From: RGIG2707 sp045600065
GTDB taxonomy: Bacteria > Bacillota > Clostridia > Peptostreptococcales > Anaerovoracaceae
DNA: 26,277 bases
Direction: 5' to 3'
Assembly (NCBI GenBank): GCA_045600065.1
Contig: JAZRXE010000044.1
Location: forward strand, 1 to 26,277
Shown here: piece by piece, positions 22,953 to 26,277 of the stretch
How positions within the stretch are numbered: position 1 is the first letter of the stretch
Layout: each line of letters opens with the position of its first letter
The notes under the pieces: model-generated
Told to the model about the DNA's origin: nothing
What the model saw: the letters and a program-made list of their open reading frames with translations, nothing else
Databases searched by the model: none
Translations under genes and position numbers: made by a program

Positions 22953-24131
22953 ATGAACGAATTTTCATTGAAATACGGCTGCAATCCCAACCAGAAGCCC
23001 GCAAGGGTATTCATGAAGGACGGCTCAGAGCTTCCCGTTCAGGTACTCAACGGAAGACCGGGCTATATCAATTTTCTTGACGCTCTCAATTCCTGGCAGC
23101 TGGTAAAGGAGCTGAAGGAGGCTACCGGACTTCCCTCAGCGGCAAGCTTCAAGCATGTTTCCCCCGCAGGCGCGGCAGTGGGCACAGAGCTTTCCGAGCT
23201 GGAGCGCAGGATATACTTTGTAAAGCCCGATGCGCAGATTAGCCCCATAGCCTGTGCGTATATCAGAGCCAGGGGCTCCGACAGGCTCTGCTCCTTCGGA
23301 GACTGGGCAGCCCTGTCCGACACCTGCGACGAGGCCACCGCAAGATATATCAGGGCCGAGGTATCCGACGGCGTCATAGCCCCGGGCTATACCGAAGAAG
23401 CTCTGGAGATACTGAAGAGCAAAAAGAAGGGCAATTACAACGTCATTCAGATCGATCCCGACTACGTGCCTGCCGAGCTGGAAAACAAAGACGTTTTCGG
23501 CGTCAGCTTTGAACAGGGCCACAACAATTTCAGGATCGACAGGGAGCTGCTGAGCAATATAGTCACATCCAACAAGGAGCTTCCCGAAAAGGCAAAGATC
23601 GATATGATAGTTGCCCTGATCACCCTCAAATACACCCAGTCCAACTCCGTATGCTACGTGAAGAACGGTCAGGCCATCGGCGTGGGAGCCGGTCAGCAGA
23701 GCCGCATCCACTGCACCAGACTGGCCGGAGACAAGGCCGACAACTGGTACATGCGTCAGAATCCCAAGGTGCTGGCTCTGCAGTTTGCGGACGGCATCGC
23801 CCGTCCGGACAGAGACAATGCCATAGATATCTATACCTCAGCCGAATACGAGGATATACTTGCCGAGGGCACCTGGCAGAAATACTTCAAGGTAAAGCCC
23901 GAGCCCCTTACCGCAGAGGAGAAAAAGGCATGGATAGCCACTCAGACCGGTCTGACCGTAGGCTCAGACGCCTTCTTCCCCTTCGGAGACAATGTTGAAA
24001 GAGCCAGAAAGTCCGGCGTATGCTACATTGCAGAGCCCGGCGGCTCGGTAAGAGACGACGATGTTATCGCCACCGCAGACAAGTACGGCATAGTCATGGC
24101 CTTTACAGGCATGAGGCTGTTCCATCATTAG
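22953..24131 (+). CDS. purH: AICAR formyltransferase, stand-alone (PurH C-terminal domain only)
   Basis: The 392-residue enzyme transfers a formyl group from 10-formyl-THF to AICAR, giving FAICAR. Bacterial PurH is normally a fusion of about 510 residues with an N-terminal cyclohydrolase domain. This protein begins straight at the transformylase domain with KYGCNPNQKPARVF. The catalytic Lys67-His68 pair is in ASFKHVSPAGAAVG, the substrate-binding segment is GVGAGQQSRIHCTRLAG, and TVGSDAFFPFGDNV is present. It starts one base after the PurO-like gene with AGGAGAT ahead. The two genes together replace bifunctional PurH. Confidence 0.92.
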   Translation: MNEFSLKYGCNPNQKPARVFMKDGSELPVQVLNGRPGYINFLDALNSWQLVKELKEATGLPSAASFKHVSPAGAAVGTELSELERRIYFVKPDAQISPIACAYIRARGSDRLCSFGDWAALSDTCDEATARYIRAEVSDGVIAPGYTEEALEILKSKKKGNYNVIQIDPDYVPAELENKDVFGVSFEQGHNNFRIDRELLSNIVTSNKELPEKAKIDMIVALITLKYTQSNSVCYVKNGQAIGVGAGQQSRIHCTRLAGDKADNWYMRQNPKVLALQFADGIARPDRDNAIDIYTSAEYEDILAEGTWQKYFKVKPEPLTAEEKKAWIATQTGLTVGSDAFFPFGDNVERARKSGVCYIAEPGGSVRDDDVIATADKYGIVMAFTGMRLFHH

Positions 24132-24144
24132 ACCGGAGGATGTC

Positions 24145-25410
24145 ATGAAGATACTCGTAGTAGGCAGCGGCGGCAGAGAGCACGCCATCATAAAAAAGCT
24201 TAAGGAAAGCCCCAGGGCAGAGATCATCTACGCCCTGCCCGGCAACGCAGGCATGGCAGGGGACGCTCAGTGCGTACCCGTAGGGGCCAAAGACATAGAA
24301 GGCATAGTTGCCTTTGCTGTGGAAAACAAAATAGACTACGCCGTTGTGGCTCCGGACGATCCTCTGGTGCTGGGCTGCGTGGACGCTCTGAACAAGGCGG
24401 GCATCCGGGCCTTCGGGCCCACAGCCGATGCAGCCATCATCGAAGGCAGCAAGGTCTTCAGCAAGCAGCTGATGAAAAAATACGGCATACCTACAGCCGC
24501 TTACGAGGTGTTCGATGATGCCGCAGAGGCTTACGAATACGTAAAGAGCTGCGCTTTGCCCGCAGTCATAAAGGCAGACGGACTGGCTCTGGGCAAGGGA
24601 GTCATAATCGCTCAGACCAGAGAAGAAGCTCAGACCGGCGTTAAGGAGATTATGGAAGAGGCAAAGTTCGGAAAGAGCGGAGATTCCATAGTCATCGAAG
24701 AATTCATGGAAGGCCCGGAGGTCTCCGTGCTGTCCTTCACCGACGGAAAGACCATAGTGCCCATGGTAAGCTCCATGGACCACAAGCGCGCCGCAGACGG
24801 CGATCAGGGCCTGAACACCGGCGGCATGGGCACCATCGCGCCCAACCCTTATTACACCAAAGAAGTGGCAGACCGCTGCATGGAGGAAATCTTCCTGCCT
24901 ACGATAAAGGCCATGAACGCGGAAGGCCGTACCTTTAAGGGCTGCCTGTACTTCGGCCTGATGATAACCAAGGACGGCCCCAGGGTGGTGGAATACAACT
25001 GCCGCTTCGGAGATCCTGAGACCCAGGTGGTGCTGCCCCTGCTGCAGGGAGACCTGCTTGAGATAATGGAGGCCGTCACCGACGGGCGCCTGGCCGAGGT
25101 TTCCGTGCAGTTCGCAGACAAGAGCGCCTGCTGCGTGATATTGGCCTCTGAGGGCTATCCCGTATCCTACAAAAAGGGCTTCCCCCTTGTGATCGACCCC
25201 TCCGTCAAGGACCAGGTCTACGTGGCAGGGGCAGCACAGAGGGACGGTTCTCTTGTGACAGACGGAGGCCGGGTGGCCGGCTGCACCGCAGTGGCAGACG
25301 ATCTTCCCTCCGCCATCGAAGCTGCCTATGAGGTGACTTCCAAGGTAAGCTTCGATAACAAGTATATGCGCACCGACATAGGTGCAAGAGTGCTGAAAGC
25401 AGGTAAGTAA
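24145..25410 (+). CDS. purD: Phosphoribosylamine-glycine ligase (GAR synthetase)
   Basis: The 421-residue ATP-grasp enzyme joins glycine to phosphoribosylamine, the step after PurF. Motifs are the N-terminal VVGSGGREHAI, LPGNAGM, VVAPDDPLVLG, IKADGLALGKGV (ATP-binding lysine), the ATP-grasp core GLNTGGMGTIAPNPYY, and NCRFGDPETQVVLPLL. Length is standard. The ribosome site CCGGAGG lies before the ATG. Its TAA directly abuts the purL ATG. The family usually has EDPL or EAPL where this has DDPL, a conservative change. Confidence 0.95.
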   Translation: MKILVVGSGGREHAIIKKLKESPRAEIIYALPGNAGMAGDAQCVPVGAKDIEGIVAFAVENKIDYAVVAPDDPLVLGCVDALNKAGIRAFGPTADAAIIEGSKVFSKQLMKKYGIPTAAYEVFDDAAEAYEYVKSCALPAVIKADGLALGKGVIIAQTREEAQTGVKEIMEEAKFGKSGDSIVIEEFMEGPEVSVLSFTDGKTIVPMVSSMDHKRAADGDQGLNTGGMGTIAPNPYYTKEVADRCMEEIFLPTIKAMNAEGRTFKGCLYFGLMITKDGPRVVEYNCRFGDPETQVVLPLLQGDLLEIMEAVTDGRLAEVSVQFADKSACCVILASEGYPVSYKKGFPLVIDPSVKDQVYVAGAAQRDGSLVTDGGRVAGCTAVADDLPSAIEAAYEVTSKVSFDNKYMRTDIGARVLKAGK

Positions 25411-26277
25411 ATGGTTTACAGAGTATATGTGGAAAAGAAGAAGGAGCTGGCCAACGAGGCCCGCGCCCTGCTGTCCGACGCAAGGAATCTGCTGGGCATA
25501 GAGGGCCTGCAGGATGTAAGGCTCTTCAATCGCTACGATGCCGAGAACATAGAGCCCGAGCTCTTTGAATATGCCAAAAAGTACGTCTTTGCAGAGCCCC
25601 AGCTGGATATATGCAGCGACGCTCCGGATCTGGAGGGAGCCAGAGTCTTTGCCGTGGAATATCTGCCCGGTCAGTTCGACCAGCGTGCAGATTCCGCCGC
25701 CCAGTGCATCCAGATCATATCCAGAGGCGAAAGACCCGTCATACGTTCTGCTCGCCTCTACGCCCTCTACGGCGATATAACCGACGCCCAGGAGGCTGAG
25801 ATCAAAAAGTACGTGATCAACCCCGTGGAGGCACGCGAGGCAGCCATGGAGCTGCCCGAGACCCTGGCCATGGACTTCGATACTCCCACTACCGTAGCCA
25901 CCGTGGAGGGCTTCACCGCCATGAAGGACGAGGAACTGGCAGGCTTTATTGCAGCCTACGGCCTTGCCATGGACGAAAAGGATCTGGCCTTCTGCAGGGA
26001 TTACTTCAAGTCCGAGCACAGAGACCCCACCATCACCGAAGTGAAGGTAATAGACACCTACTGGTCTGACCACTGCAGGCATACCACCTTCGGCACCATC
26101 ATCGACTACATCAAGTTCGAGGATGAGCTTCTCCAGAAGGCCTACGAGGATTATCTGTCCACCAGAAGCTTTCTGCAGCGCAGCAAGCCCGTGTGCCTTA
26201 TGGACATCGCAACCATCGCCGTCAAGTATCTGAAGGCCAACGGCAAACTGGACAAGCTGGACGAATCCGAGGAGATC
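25411..26277 (+). CDS. purL: Phosphoribosylformylglycinamidine synthase, large single-chain type, partial
   Basis: The first 289 codons of a large PurL that continues past the right edge. The enzyme turns FGAR and glutamine into FGAM. The start MVYRVYVEKKKEL is fixed by the purD TAA immediately upstream in the same frame. Visible parts are a PurS-like N-terminal domain with PGQFDQRADSAAQC at 86-99, then the linker and start of the catalytic half with DTYWSDHCRHTTF at 215-227, which is diagnostic for PurL. This pattern belongs to the clostridial form of about 1,200 or more residues, with the glutaminase domain at the C-terminus. That domain lies outside the window, so whether its glutaminase Cys is intact is unknown. 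Confidence 0.92.
   Translation, partial: MVYRVYVEKKKELANEARALLSDARNLLGIEGLQDVRLFNRYDAENIEPELFEYAKKYVFAEPQLDICSDAPDLEGARVFAVEYLPGQFDQRADSAAQCIQIISRGERPVIRSARLYALYGDITDAQEAEIKKYVINPVEAREAAMELPETLAMDFDTPTTVATVEGFTAMKDEELAGFIAAYGLAMDEKDLAFCRDYFKSEHRDPTITEVKVIDTYWSDHCRHTTFGTIIDYIKFEDELLQKAYEDYLSTRSFLQRSKPVCLMDIATIAVKYLKANGKLDKLDESEEI

Noticed and set aside
25241..25251. GGGACGGTTCT inside purD, matching the core of the palindromic element
   Set aside because: It encodes the conserved QRDGSLV segment of PurD and has no complementary arm, so it is a chance match.
24103..26082. A 659-codon open frame on the minus strand opposite purD and purL
   Set aside because: The plus strand encodes conserved purD and purL across it. 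The antisense frame has no family resemblance and arises from codon bias; the same applies to the 664-codon antisense frame at 18501-20495 and the 417-codon one at 7008-8261.

Overview
The window reads as chromosome of an anaerobic, probably gut-associated Clostridia (Firmicutes; a Lachnospiraceae- or Oscillospiraceae-like lineage). This is inferred from AGGAGG-type ribosome sites, clostridial-type protein variants (a 502-residue IMP dehydrogenase, a large single-chain PurL, an MGGFFG-type PurF) and tightly packed operons. No phage, insertion sequence, CRISPR array, tRNA or rRNA gene was seen. Nearly all of the DNA is housekeeping metabolism.

Layout. 1-1234 (minus strand): the 5' part of a DUF1292 gene and a lipoprotein with an FKBP/trigger-factor-like foldase domain. 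A divergent promoter region then leads to plus-strand genes: a Na/phosphate cotransporter with a PhoU-like tail (1396-3186), a VanY/LdcB-type D,D-carboxypeptidase lipoprotein (3316-4131) and a guaB-guaA pair (4181-6688). The 487-base gap 6689-7175 holds a truncated palindromic repeat, a strong terminator, a GC-rich repeat-like block and a promoter with hairpins. A two-gene heterodimeric ABC exporter follows (7176-10812). A 53-base palindrome closes it and separates it from a convergent minus-strand set, galK-galM-psuG (14085 to 10930). Divergent from galK, sharing a compact promoter region, is the mglB-mglA-mglC galactose/methylgalactoside importer (14201-17800). The rest (18016-26277) is a purine operon: purE-purC-purF-purM-purN-purO-purH(AICAR transformylase only)-purD-purL, the last cut by the window end.

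How the genes fit together. MglBAC would bring in galactose, GalM interconverts its anomers and GalK phosphorylates it; galT and galE are not here. The pur operon would take PRPP to IMP, with purB and purK not in view, and GuaB plus GuaA take IMP to GMP.

The most notable point is that two glutamine-dependent purine enzymes look as if they cannot use glutamine by themselves. PurF has Gly where the N-terminal catalytic Cys should be and lacks other glutaminase residues, although its PRPP loop and four iron-sulfur Cys are kept. GuaA is only the ATP-pyrophosphatase half, with no glutaminase domain and no room for one upstream. In addition, the final two steps to IMP are split between a PurO-type cyclohydrolase and a stand-alone AICAR transformylase, in place of the usual fused bacterial PurH.
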